Of a DNA stretch of 14,331 nt, positions 1 through 6,865 are shown in pieces. The stretch's first letter is position 1; every line of letters starts with the position of its first letter. The position numbers and the translations under genes are program-made. The notes beneath the pieces are model-generated. The model was not told where the DNA came from, ran no database searches, and worked only from the letters and a program-made list of their open reading frames with translations. This DNA is from JAGLRQ01 sp965369805 (lineage in GTDB: Bacteria; Auribacterota; UBA6266). Location: the NCBI GenBank assembly GCA_965369805.1, contig CBDURG010000044.1:1-14331 (forward strand), in the 5' to 3' direction.

Positions 1-62
1 CTAACGCCATCAATATGCGTTATCAGCTTCTGACTCTTGTTTCCATCAGCATAAAAATCCAT
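1..62 (-). CDS. possible start of an unidentified gene, running off the left edge
   Basis: An ATG at 62-60 opens a frame of 20 codons that stays open to the window edge; it begins MDFYADGNKS. A GGGAG ribosome-binding sequence (71-67) sits four bases upstream, better than the one in front of the Cas3 fragment that this frame overlaps. I do not recognise the protein. It could be a new gene, or a reinitiation product in the debris of the Cas3 gene. Too little is visible to choose. Confidence 0.3.
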   Translation of the reverse strand, partial: MDFYADGNKSQKLITHIDGV

Positions 63-226
63 TTATCTCCCTTCCCTGCGCCAAATCCTGCCAAATATCC
101 CCACTCCCCCGCATCAAAAGATTCTGCGAATTGCCACGCTAATTCCGCGACGTTTTTCAAATGTGTCTCAAGCGTCTGCCACTCCTCTTTCGGCCTACCC
201 TCTAAACTATGCGCGTAATATTTCAT
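23..226 (-). pseudogene. cas3: truncated N-terminus of a CRISPR-associated Cas3 HD nuclease
   Basis: The first 47 of 67 residues read like the start of a type I Cas3 (Cas3'') HD domain: a YYAHSLEG opening with the first HD-family histidine at H6, then an LETHLKNVAELA helix with H22, and WGYLAG at 42-47. In intact Cas3 this is followed at once by a WHDLGK-type segment carrying the catalytic His-Asp pair. Here it turns into an unrelated glycine/lysine-rich tail and stops at residue 67, against several hundred residues or more for the family. The HD pair, the rest of the nuclease and the helicase are missing, so it should be inactive. The ribosome-binding sequence is weak (GAGATAGT before ATG). 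No repeats or other cas genes are visible; anything further would lie left of the window. The Cas3 assignment is from recognised motifs and is not proven by a search. Confidence 0.65.
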
Positions 227-362
227 ACTATCTCAATAAAAACTAAAGCAATTGGATTTTAAAAGATGGCGTTTTATTTTGTTTTATAAATCGCAACTTT
301 CACCTTTAAAACTTTTGCGTTAGAAACTCTCTTATATTAACCTGTTTAATCTCTTTATCCCT

Positions 363-1448
363 TTATGATTCCTGAGACGATCTGTGATTTTTTTCATTAA
401 TCTGCCTCAGGCTGTTAATCGCTTTCATATTCGCCGAGCCTTCGACAGCTTTTACGGCAATATCCTGCACCTTCCCATAAGCTTCCTCTATCTTTTTCGA
501 TAAATTCATGATTTGCTTAATTTGATCCGCGGCTAATTTTTCTAATGATTCAATTTTTGTGTTTAAAACACTTTTTTCACCTTCATACCCCTTCTTCAAT
601 AAGGCAAGATCCTGTTCCGTTTCTTTTTTTAATTTTGTCGTTGTTTCTGCCGCGGCTTTATTAACTGCCGCCTCAAGCTTTTTGGGGAAATCCTCTGCGT
701 CCTGCTGTAATTTTTTAAATTCCCGCTCTTTGGCTTGCGTAGAATCCTCGCGTTCTTTTAATCCTTTTTCATGTTCCGCGATTTTTTTATCGGATTCTTC
801 CTGTTTTACCGCTAATTCTTTTTCCAGTTTCTTCATTTCATCCTTAAATTTATTTTCAGCTAACTGCTTTTCTCTTTGGAATTCATAAAGATATTCCTCT
901 TTTGCCCGTTCTTGTTTTTTCTTCTCTTCCGCGTTTCGTTCTCCTATAAAATCCGTGTGCTCTTTTTTCTGTTTTGCCCACTCATCCCGAGTTATCCCAA
1001 TTTCATTGTCCAATTTTTCTTCTAAACATTTCATTTCTGTTTCAAATGCACTTTTTTGCTGTTTCTGTGTCTCAATCAAAGCTGATAAAGCAAAAGCTGA
1101 TTTCTCTATTTCGAAAATTTCCCGCAATTCTTCATTTTTAATATTAACAGCTTCCTGGGCATTGTTATATTTACTTATTTCTTTCTCTAACTTCTCATAA
1201 ATCAGCGACAGCATTTTTCCAACATCTAATTTAAGTCCGCTAATATCTTTTTCAATTAAATCCACGGATAATGAATCCGCGGATTTAACTATTTCCTGTT
1301 TCTTTTTTTCTTCAACCTTTTTTTCCGGATTTAATTCTATTTTTGCCTTTTCTTCAAGCTGCCTTTTTAAATCTTTAAACGCTTCCAGCATTTCTTTTTT
1401 TGTGCTGGATGATGAAATTTTTGGTAAATCATTAGCATTTTTAGCCAT
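363..1448 (-). CDS. orphan charged coiled-coil protein of unknown function
   Basis: I do not recognise this 361-residue protein as a named family. It is very rich in Lys and Glu, has only one cysteine and no membrane segment or signal peptide, so it is probably cytoplasmic. A short Ser-rich N-terminus (about 1-20) leads into long predicted coiled coils from about 20 to 310, with heptad-like EEKKK and KKLEKEL runs. The last 60 residues are less repetitive (QIMNLSKKIEEAYGKVQDIAV, then VEGSANMKAI) and look like the conserved, perhaps functional, part. The start is supported by a strong AAAGGAGGAG sequence 6-7 bases before the ATG. It is a single-gene unit with its own promoter (1584-1612), divergent from aroC. 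The region between its stop and the Cas3 fragment (227-362) is AT-rich and shows nothing. Automated annotation could mislabel it as a myosin- or SMC-like protein; there is no ATP-binding motif. Confidence 0.8.
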   Translation of the reverse strand: MAKNANDLPKISSSSTKKEMLEAFKDLKRQLEEKAKIELNPEKKVEEKKKQEIVKSADSLSVDLIEKDISGLKLDVGKMLSLIYEKLEKEISKYNNAQEAVNIKNEELREIFEIEKSAFALSALIETQKQQKSAFETEMKCLEEKLDNEIGITRDEWAKQKKEHTDFIGERNAEEKKKQERAKEEYLYEFQREKQLAENKFKDEMKKLEKELAVKQEESDKKIAEHEKGLKEREDSTQAKEREFKKLQQDAEDFPKKLEAAVNKAAAETTTKLKKETEQDLALLKKGYEGEKSVLNTKIESLEKLAADQIKQIMNLSKKIEEAYGKVQDIAVKAVEGSANMKAINSLRQINEKNHRSSQES

Positions 1449-1580
1449 AATCTTCTCCTCCTTTTAATCCACTATTAGTTAATCCGCATTTCTTACCGCC
1501 CCCCACCGCGCGGCCTGTTTTCCAATTCATTTTCCATTATTCCTTCTGTTTTTAAAAATTATAATCGTCTCCACTACTCA

Positions 1581-1603
1581 CACATTATGTGACAATTACA
1601 CAT
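1581..1603. promoter_or_regulatory. interlocking palindromes, candidate operator
   Basis: CACAT-T-ATGTG (1581-1591) is a perfect inverted repeat, and its right arm forms a second one with the next CACAT: ATGTG-N7-CACAT (1587-1603). The three arms span the -10 and much of the spacer of the minus-strand promoter, where a repressor would block polymerase. The TGTG-N7-CACA arrangement resembles a half-conserved CRP/FNR-type site, but the spacing is not the classical one and no regulator is identified. Confidence 0.4.
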
Positions 1604-1612
1604 ATAGGTCAA
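1584..1612 (-). promoter_or_regulatory. sigma70-type promoter of the coiled-coil gene
   Basis: On the minus strand TTGACC (1612-1607, 5 of 6 consensus bases) and CATAAT (1589-1584, 5 of 6) are separated by exactly 17 bases. Transcription would start near 1577, giving a leader of about 130 bases before the ATG at 1448. Confidence 0.55.
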
Positions 1613-1626
1613 AAGGAATGTTTTTG

Positions 1627-1650
1627 GTGGGGGATAAAGTGGAATAAAGG
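1627..1650. repeat. tandem GTGG-ATAAAG units, MraZ-box-like
   Basis: GTGGGGGATAAA (1627-1638) is followed directly by GTGGAATAAA (1639-1648) and then GG. Tandem TGGG-type boxes with ATAAAG between them are the known binding pattern of the MraZ regulator upstream of division/cell-wall clusters. No mraZ or division gene is present here, so this may be chance or a relic. The repeat is seen; the MraZ link is a guess. Confidence 0.3.
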
Positions 1651-1771
1651 TATCCCATTTAATCATGGCACATTTAAGGTTCAAACGCTGGCAATATTAG
1701 ATGAGAGGCACAAAAGGGCGAATTGTTTGCACATGGTTCCATTTATGTTTACTAAATAAAAGCAGGTTTTC

Positions 1772-1801
1772 TTTCCAAATATACAATTATTTTGATATAA
1801 T
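1772..1801 (+). promoter_or_regulatory. promoter of aroC-aroK
   Basis: A perfect TATAAT (1796-1801) is preceded, 18 bases upstream, by TTTCCA (1772-1777, 4 of 6 matches to TTGACA). Transcription would start near 1808, leaving a short leader with a strong AGGAGGGG sequence (1819-1826) six bases before the aroC ATG. Confidence 0.5.
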
Positions 1802-1832
1802 TTGTTTGTGTGTTTTTTAGGAGGGGTAAAAC

Positions 1833-2981
1833 ATGTTAAGATTTCTTACAGCAGGAGAATCTCACGGTAAATGCCTGACCGGCATTCTCGACGGCTATCC
1901 CGCCGGCATAAGAATTGATACTAAATTCATAAATTCCGAACTCGCGCGCCGGCAGTTCGGCCTCGGCCGCGGCGGGAGAATGAAAATCGAAACTGACAGG
2001 ATAACATTAAATTCCGGAATAAGAAAAAAAATAAGTATAGGGTCACCCATTTCATTCTGTATACGCAATAAAGATTTTAGTATAAACTCACTTCCGGATA
2101 TTTTCAATGTCAGGCCCGGACATGCTGACCTGGCAGGCGTCCTTAAATACGGAAGCGAAAACGCGAGGGACATCCTTGAAAGATCCAGTGCCAGAGAAAC
2201 TGCCGCGAGAGTCGCCATTGGAGCCTTTTGCAAACTTCTTCTTTCTGAACTCAATATACAAATTTTTAGTCATGTTGTTCAAATAGGAAAAGTAGAAGCT
2301 AATTGTTCTGAATTAACCTTCAATGAAATAAATGACAGACAAAAAGTTTCTCCGGTAAGATGCGCCGATTTAAACGCTGAAAAAAGGATGATTCGCGAAA
2401 TCAAAAAAACCTTGAAAACCGGAAACAGCCTCGGTGGTGCAATTGAAATAGTAGCTATTAATGTTCCTGTCGGCATTGGTTCCCATACCCAGTGGGATAA
2501 AAAACTGGATGCCATGATCGGTTCCGCGATGATGTCTATCAACGCTATTAAAGCCGTAGAAATAGGAACCGCGTGTTCTTCCAGTAAACTCCCCGGTTCT
2601 AAAGTTCATGATGCCATATATTATTCAAAAAAAGATGTTTCCACCCATTCCAGATGCGGAAAATACTATCGCAAGACCAATAACGCGGGCGGGCTTGAGG
2701 GAGGAATATCTAACGGCGAACCAATTACTATAAGAATCTTTATGAAGCCGATACCCACTCTTTCAAAACCCCTTGGAACAGTAAATATAAAAAATCACAA
2801 ACCTGTAAAAGCCGCTAAAGAAAGATCCGACTGCTGCGCGGTACCTTCAGCAGGTGTTGTCGGAGAAGCAATGCTCGCTTTTGCTATTTCAAACGCTTTT
2901 CTCCAGAAATATGGCGAAGACAACATTAAAGAAATCAAAAATAACTTCGAGAAATACACATCAGGGCTGGAGGAGCGGTGA
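1833..2981 (+). CDS. aroC: chorismate synthase
   Basis: Last step of the shikimate pathway: removes phosphate from EPSP to give chorismate, using reduced FMN, in the cytoplasm. The 382-residue length is normal for the family. Visible signatures: GESHG at 8-12 with active-site H11; ARRQFGLGRGGRMKIE at 38-53; RPGHAD at 94-99 with the second active-site histidine H97; SSARETAARVAIGA at 118-131; the AGGLEGGISNGEP flavin-site loop; and RSDCCAVPSAGVVGEAM at 331-347. The usual GxTxGSPI segment is a little divergent (KISIGSPIS, 66-73). The start is fixed by AGGAGGGG six bases upstream and by the family-typical N-terminus LRFLTAGESHG. It is the first gene of a two-gene unit: its TGA overlaps the GTG start of aroK by four bases, so the two are probably translationally coupled. 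Confidence 0.97.
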   Translation: MLRFLTAGESHGKCLTGILDGYPAGIRIDTKFINSELARRQFGLGRGGRMKIETDRITLNSGIRKKISIGSPISFCIRNKDFSINSLPDIFNVRPGHADLAGVLKYGSENARDILERSSARETAARVAIGAFCKLLLSELNIQIFSHVVQIGKVEANCSELTFNEINDRQKVSPVRCADLNAEKRMIREIKKTLKTGNSLGGAIEIVAINVPVGIGSHTQWDKKLDAMIGSAMMSINAIKAVEIGTACSSSKLPGSKVHDAIYYSKKDVSTHSRCGKYYRKTNNAGGLEGGISNGEPITIRIFMKPIPTLSKPLGTVNIKNHKPVKAAKERSDCCAVPSAGVVGEAMLAFAISNAFLQKYGEDNIKEIKNNFEKYTSGLEER

Positions 2982-3490
2982 ACATAGTTCTCTTCGGTTT
3001 CATGGCTTCCGGAAAATCCACTATAGCAAAAATACTTTCTAAAAAGCTAAAAATGGACTTTGTCGAAATGGACGGCCTTATCGAGCAGGAAGCTGAAATG
3101 ACAATATCAAAAATCTTTACAGAGAAAGGCGAACAATACTTTAGGACAATGGAACGTGAAGTGGTAAAGGGCCTTGCCTCAAGAAACAATATAATTATTT
3201 CGACCGGAGGAGGCGTTGTTCTCAACAAAAACAACCTGGATGACTTCAAGAAAAACGGTGTTACAATTTCACTTATGGTTTCTCCAGAGATTGTACTTAC
3301 AAGAACGGCCAACACAAATCACAGGCCGCTGCTCAATGTCAGTGACAAGTTAAAAGAAATAACAAATCTTCTTAACACAAGGAAAGAACATTATGAACAG
3401 GCGGACTATATAATAGATACTGATAAACTTACTCCTGAAGAAGTGGCCCGCGGAATAATCCAAAGTTTAGAAAACCGGTGTAAAAAGTAA
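2978..3490 (+). CDS. aroK: shikimate kinase
   Basis: ATP-dependent phosphorylation of shikimate to shikimate 3-phosphate, in the cytoplasm. At 170 residues it is a standard single-domain kinase. Walker A GFMASGKST occupies 7-15; the shikimate-binding aspartate is D32 in VEMDGLIE; R56 in YFRTME and the STGGG loop (75-79) complete the substrate site; the lid arginine is R116 in NHRPLL; and R135 (TRKEHY) matches the second conserved arginine. It starts with GTG inside the GTGA overlap with aroC, behind GGAG at 2972-2975, which is very close and suggests coupled reinitiation. It ends 17 bases before the stop of the convergent prepilin peptidase gene; no clear terminator separates them. I see no sign of a fused AroB or AroD domain. 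Confidence 0.95.
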   Translation: MNIVLFGFMASGKSTIAKILSKKLKMDFVEMDGLIEQEAEMTISKIFTEKGEQYFRTMEREVVKGLASRNNIIISTGGGVVLNKNNLDDFKKNGVTISLMVSPEIVLTRTANTNHRPLLNVSDKLKEITNLLNTRKEHYEQADYIIDTDKLTPEEVARGIIQSLENRCKK

Positions 3491-3507
3491 TCGCGAAATA
3501 TTGTTCT

Positions 3508-4308
3508 TCAAAACAATTCCAGGTACCAATCAACCAATTTGTTACCCCAGAGAATTGATACTACAGCACCTATGGCAAGATAAGGGCCGAACGGGATTTT
3601 GCCTTTCCATGTTTTTCTTTTAATTAAAAGAGCGGACCCTCCGATAATTGTTCCAACGATTGATGAAATCGCTATACTCAAAAAAACAACAAGTACTCCG
3701 CCAAAAGAACCTATCATCGCAATCAGTTTAACATCACCAAAACCCATTGCATCCTTTTTAAGGAGTTTTGAACCGGCTAAGGACACCGCGCCAAGAACAG
3801 CAAAGCCTGTTACGGCTCCAAGAAAAGACCTGTATAAACCGAAATACCATTTTGCTTCACCCTGAAGATGCGGGAAAAACGACGAAAAAAGAAGAGCAAA
3901 AACAAGCCCGATAATATTACATTCATCCGGTATTACAAAATGTTTTAAGTCAATAAATGAGACAACAATGAGAAGAGAAAAAAACATTATCCTGAAAATA
4001 ACCTCCGCGGCACCCGAAGAAAAAAGAAACGCTGTCAGGAAAAGAATCCCCGTAAGCAGCTCTACTATAAAATAGACAGGCGAGATAGGCTTCCCGCAAT
4101 TTCTACATTTACCCTGAAGGATAATATAACTTAATAATGGAATATTATCATACCACTTTATTTTTGCCTTGCAGTTAGGGCAATGCGGTGACGGAAATGA
4201 AATCGAAAGTTCCTCAGGAAGACGATAAATACACACATTCAAAAAACTTCCAACAATTGTTCCGAAAATAAAAAGGACTGATGTCCAAAATATATCTATA
4301 ATATTCAT
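3508..4308 (-). CDS. pilD: type IV prepilin peptidase / N-methyltransferase
   Basis: An inner-membrane aspartic protease that removes the leader of prepilins or type II secretion pseudopilins; the family also methylates the new N-terminus. With the start chosen here it has 266 residues. GSFLNVCIYRLP (20-31) is the family's N-terminal signature; four zinc-type cysteines C43, C46, C68 and C71 mark the methyltransferase loop; catalytic aspartates are D120 in FIDLKHFVIPDE and D192 in GFGD (189-192); several hydrophobic helices follow. The frame extends 32 codons further upstream, inside aroE, but the ATG at 4308 overlaps the aroE stop as ATGA and gives the normal N-terminus (MNIIDIFW), so that start is preferred; the site lacks a clear Shine-Dalgarno, consistent with coupling. 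Last gene of the ilv-leu-aro operon. No pilin or secretion genes lie nearby, so its partner system is unknown. The symbol could equally be gspO or pulO. Confidence 0.93.
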   Translation of the reverse strand: MNIIDIFWTSVLFIFGTIVGSFLNVCIYRLPEELSISFPSPHCPNCKAKIKWYDNIPLLSYIILQGKCRNCGKPISPVYFIVELLTGILFLTAFLFSSGAAEVIFRIMFFSLLIVVSFIDLKHFVIPDECNIIGLVFALLFSSFFPHLQGEAKWYFGLYRSFLGAVTGFAVLGAVSLAGSKLLKKDAMGFGDVKLIAMIGSFGGVLVVFLSIAISSIVGTIIGGSALLIKRKTWKGKIPFGPYLAIGAVVSILWGNKLVDWYLELF

Positions 4309-5213
4309 AGTTCGCTTACACCAAAACGATTTTTTAGGGCTTCTTCCATTTTTTTGTAGGCTTCTAAAAAAGGAGGCTTCCGGCCGGTAAGTTCTTCCAT
4401 CCATAAATTAAATGCTTCTATCCCCTGGTAAAGAAGCATTAATAACCCGCCGCAACATTTCAAACCCTTTTGCTTAGCATCTTTCAATAAAGGAGTTTCT
4501 ACGGGGTTATAAACGAGGTCAAAAACAAACTGGCCAGCATGTAAAACCTCTGTGTTAATACTTTTTCTTGTATCTTTCCCCATTCCAAGAGGAGTTGCAT
4601 TCACAATTATATCTGCTTCCTTCACATATTCATCAGTCACATTTTCTGTAACACTTTTTATCTCAGGCTTATACCCGTATATATCATATTTAGAAAGGTG
4701 TTTTACTAACTCAGATACTTTAGCCTTCTCCACGTCAAAAATAAAAATTTTCTCAGCGAGCCCGACAAGCGCACCTGCCGCAACAGCTCTTCCCGCTCCT
4801 CCCGCTCCCGCAATAAAAATTGTTTTATCTCTAAAAATATCTTTAGCTTTAAAATCCAAATTCAGCTTTTTCTTGTACGCCCACAGAAAACCCAAACCAT
4901 CAGTATTATAACCCCAGAGTATCCCCCTTCTTTTTACAATAGTATTCATTGCGCCTATTATCTCTACATGGGCTTTTTTATCATCAATCCTATCCACCAG
5001 ATTTTTCACGTCAACCTTATACGGAATAGTTACATTACACCCCAAATATTCGCCAGACTCCCTGATTTCTTTAATCTTGGATTCTAATTCTTCCGGAGGG
5101 ATATCGCATAACTCATAAGTAACATCCACACCGAGAGCCTTAAACCCCGCGTTCTGAAAAACGGGTGAAGCTGAATGGCCTAATGGATGGCCCAGAAGAA
5201 GAACTTTTTTCAT
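4305..5213 (-). CDS. aroE: shikimate dehydrogenase
   Basis: Reduces 3-dehydroshikimate to shikimate in the cytoplasm; 302 residues, slightly longer than the usual 270-290 because of a C-terminal extension. The substrate site is intact: S14 and S16 (GHSASP), catalytic K66 in NVTIPYK (60-66), N90 in MNTIV and D105 in GYNTDG. The nucleotide loop is GAGGAGRA (136-143). After the second strand the family's phosphate-binding Asn-Arg-Thr is replaced by D160-V161-E162 (IFIFDVEKAK), which removes the arginine that holds the NADPH phosphate and puts an acid where NAD-dependent enzymes have one. NADH use is therefore likely (inference). It lies 93 bases after leuA and overlaps the prepilin peptidase by four bases; its ribosome-binding sequence is weak (GTGAG). 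Quinate/shikimate dehydrogenase (YdiB-type) is an alternative, but no quinate catabolism genes are present and aroC-aroK are adjacent. Confidence 0.94.
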   Translation of the reverse strand: MKKVLLLGHPLGHSASPVFQNAGFKALGVDVTYELCDIPPEELESKIKEIRESGEYLGCNVTIPYKVDVKNLVDRIDDKKAHVEIIGAMNTIVKRRGILWGYNTDGLGFLWAYKKKLNLDFKAKDIFRDKTIFIAGAGGAGRAVAAGALVGLAEKIFIFDVEKAKVSELVKHLSKYDIYGYKPEIKSVTENVTDEYVKEADIIVNATPLGMGKDTRKSINTEVLHAGQFVFDLVYNPVETPLLKDAKQKGLKCCGGLLMLLYQGIEAFNLWMEELTGRKPPFLEAYKKMEEALKNRFGVSEL

Positions 5214-5306
5214 ATACTCACACGTTTAATAATTCAAAACTTTTTTTTATTTTTCGGTGTTAATCGGTGTTTTTCGGCGGCTATTTTTATTTTTCCTAAT
5301 TCATAA
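5214..5306. repeat. leuA-aroE spacer with word-like repeats
   Basis: The plus strand at about 5251-5282 reads CGGTGTTAATCGGTG then TTTTTCGGCGGC between T-rich runs. The tandem CGGTG words belong to the same style of degenerate spacer repeat as those at 10171-10407 and 12160-12230. No terminator or promoter is evident. Confidence 0.5.
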
Positions 5307-6851
5307 TTATATAAGCCTGTCTGTCTTTCTTGAAGTTTTACCGGCTATAACCTTATTTACCGCGTTAAGGTAAGCTTTCGCGCTTGCTTCAACAACATCA
5401 GTACTCGCGCCCCTGCCATTAACAATCCTGCCTTTGCCAAAATCAATTTTGACAATAACTTCGCCAAGAGCGTCTTTTCCTTCTGTTACGGAATGGATAC
5501 CGTAATCAAGCAAAGAACCTTTAATTTTTGTTATTTTATCTATCGCTTTGTAAATCGCGTCTACGGGCCCGTCACCGGAAGCATTTTTGACAATTTTAAC
5601 TTTATCTTTTTTCAGAGTAACAGAGACTCTCGGAATATCTCCGGTCTTGTAACTTATATCCAGAGTTTGAAATTTATAGACTTCTTTAATTTCCGCGATT
5701 TCATCATTAACAATTGTCATAAGGTCTTCGTCATATATTGTTTTCTTTTTATCAGAAAGAATCTTAAATCTATTAAATGCCTTTTCCATATCCTTATCAG
5801 AAAGCTTAAATCCAAGACTTTTTACTCTTTCTTTAAAGGCATGCCTACCGGAATGCTTGCCCAGAACAAGCTTTGTTTTTTCCACTCCAACATCCTGAGG
5901 CTTCATTATTTCATATGTTTTTCTTGCCTTTAATATTCCGTCCTGGTGTATCCCCGCCTCATGGGCAAAGGCATTCTCCCCAACCACAGCTTTATTGGGT
6001 TGAACAACTATTCCGGTAATACGGCTGACAAGACGGCTTGTCTTCATTATCTCTTCAGTCTTGACATCGGTGTAACACCTGAAATAATCACCCCTTGTTT
6101 TAATGCCCATGACAATTTCTTCGATTGAGCAATTTCCCGCCCTTTCACCAATACCGTTTACGGTACATTCAACTTGACGGGCTCCACTCATTACAGCAGC
6201 AAGAGAATTAGAAACAGCAAGGCCAAGGTCATTATGACAGTGAACACTTATAACAGCCTTGTCTATATTTGAAACATTTTTAAACAGGTATTTTATGGTA
6301 TTAGTGAACTCTCCGGGTATCGCGTACCCCACTGTATCCGGTATGTTTACAGTAGTGGCTCCCGCTTTTATGACCGCCTCCACCACTCTTGCAAGAAATT
6401 TGGATTCTGTCCTTGACGCGTCTTCAGGAGAAAACTCAATATCTTTACAAAACTTTTTCGCGTACTTCACCGCTTCGACAGCCTGGGAAAGAATTTCTTC
6501 CCCGGCTTTCTTGAGTTTGTATCTCATGTGAATTTTGGATGTCGCGAGAAAAACATGTATCCTCTTTCTTTTAGCCTTCTTAACAGCTTCAGCCGCACGG
6601 TCAATATCCTTCTTTAACGACCGTGCCAATCCGGAAATTATCGGACCCTTAATCTCAGAGGCAATAGCCTTCACCGCTTCAAAATCACCGGGAGAAGCAA
6701 TAGGGAACCCTGCTTCTATCGCGTCTACATTAAGACGCACAAGTTGACGGGCAACCTCAAGCTTCTCCTTTATGTTCATACTCGCGCCCGGAGACTGTTC
6801 CCCATCCCTCAGGGTTGTGTCATATATCACTATTTTGTCTTTCTTTTTCAT
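5307..6851 (-). CDS. leuA: 2-isopropylmalate synthase
   Basis: First committed step of leucine synthesis: condenses acetyl-CoA with 2-oxoisovalerate. The 514 residues match the long bacterial form. A TIM-barrel catalytic domain (about 6-270) opens with YDTTLRDGEQSPG (10-22; catalytic R15, metal ligand D16), has SPEDASRTE (141-149), the metal ligands H204 and H206 in HCHNDLG, and N240 in GERAGN. Linker motifs GIHQDGILK (300-308) and GKHSGRHAF (331-339) follow. The C-terminal leucine-binding regulatory domain (about 390-505) is present, with GDGPVDAIYKAI (426-437) and GRGASTDVVEASAKAY (479-494), so feedback inhibition by leucine is likely. Citramalate synthase is the main alternative; the ilv context and SPEDASRTE favour LeuA. 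It starts 14 bases after ilvC, with its AGGA overlapping the ilvC stop region. leuB, leuC and leuD are not in the window. Confidence 0.95.
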   Translation of the reverse strand: MKKKDKIVIYDTTLRDGEQSPGASMNIKEKLEVARQLVRLNVDAIEAGFPIASPGDFEAVKAIASEIKGPIISGLARSLKKDIDRAAEAVKKAKRKRIHVFLATSKIHMRYKLKKAGEEILSQAVEAVKYAKKFCKDIEFSPEDASRTESKFLARVVEAVIKAGATTVNIPDTVGYAIPGEFTNTIKYLFKNVSNIDKAVISVHCHNDLGLAVSNSLAAVMSGARQVECTVNGIGERAGNCSIEEIVMGIKTRGDYFRCYTDVKTEEIMKTSRLVSRITGIVVQPNKAVVGENAFAHEAGIHQDGILKARKTYEIMKPQDVGVEKTKLVLGKHSGRHAFKERVKSLGFKLSDKDMEKAFNRFKILSDKKKTIYDEDLMTIVNDEIAEIKEVYKFQTLDISYKTGDIPRVSVTLKKDKVKIVKNASGDGPVDAIYKAIDKITKIKGSLLDYGIHSVTEGKDALGEVIVKIDFGKGRIVNGRGASTDVVEASAKAYLNAVNKVIAGKTSRKTDRLI

Positions 6852-6865
6852 TTCTCAGTTCCTGC

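Larger units (their letters stand above)
1449..1832. other. divergent intergenic region between the coiled-coil gene and aroC
   Basis: These 384 bases hold a minus-strand promoter with overlapping palindromes, a plus-strand aroC promoter and two tandem GTGG-ATAAA units, each listed separately. The minus-strand transcript would have a leader of about 130 bases containing a C/G-rich block (1498-1515) and a possible 14-codon ORF at 1537-1493 (MENELENRPR...) behind an AGAAGGA sequence. A plus-frame stretch around 1608-1760 is open without a convincing start and I do not call it a gene. Confidence 0.6.

Noticed and set aside
1608..1760. Plus-strand open stretch upstream of aroC
   Set aside because: It has no start codon with a ribosome-binding site, no recognisable motif, and lies across promoter elements.
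3500..3517. ATTGTT/AACAAT inverted repeat between aroK and the prepilin peptidase gene
   Set aside because: Six AT-rich base pairs with no T-run on either strand; not a convincing bidirectional terminator.
4309..4404. Longer start for the prepilin peptidase inside aroE
   Set aside because: The extra 32 residues are hydrophilic and unlike the family N-terminus, and the ATG at 4308 gives the usual start and a typical ATGA overlap.
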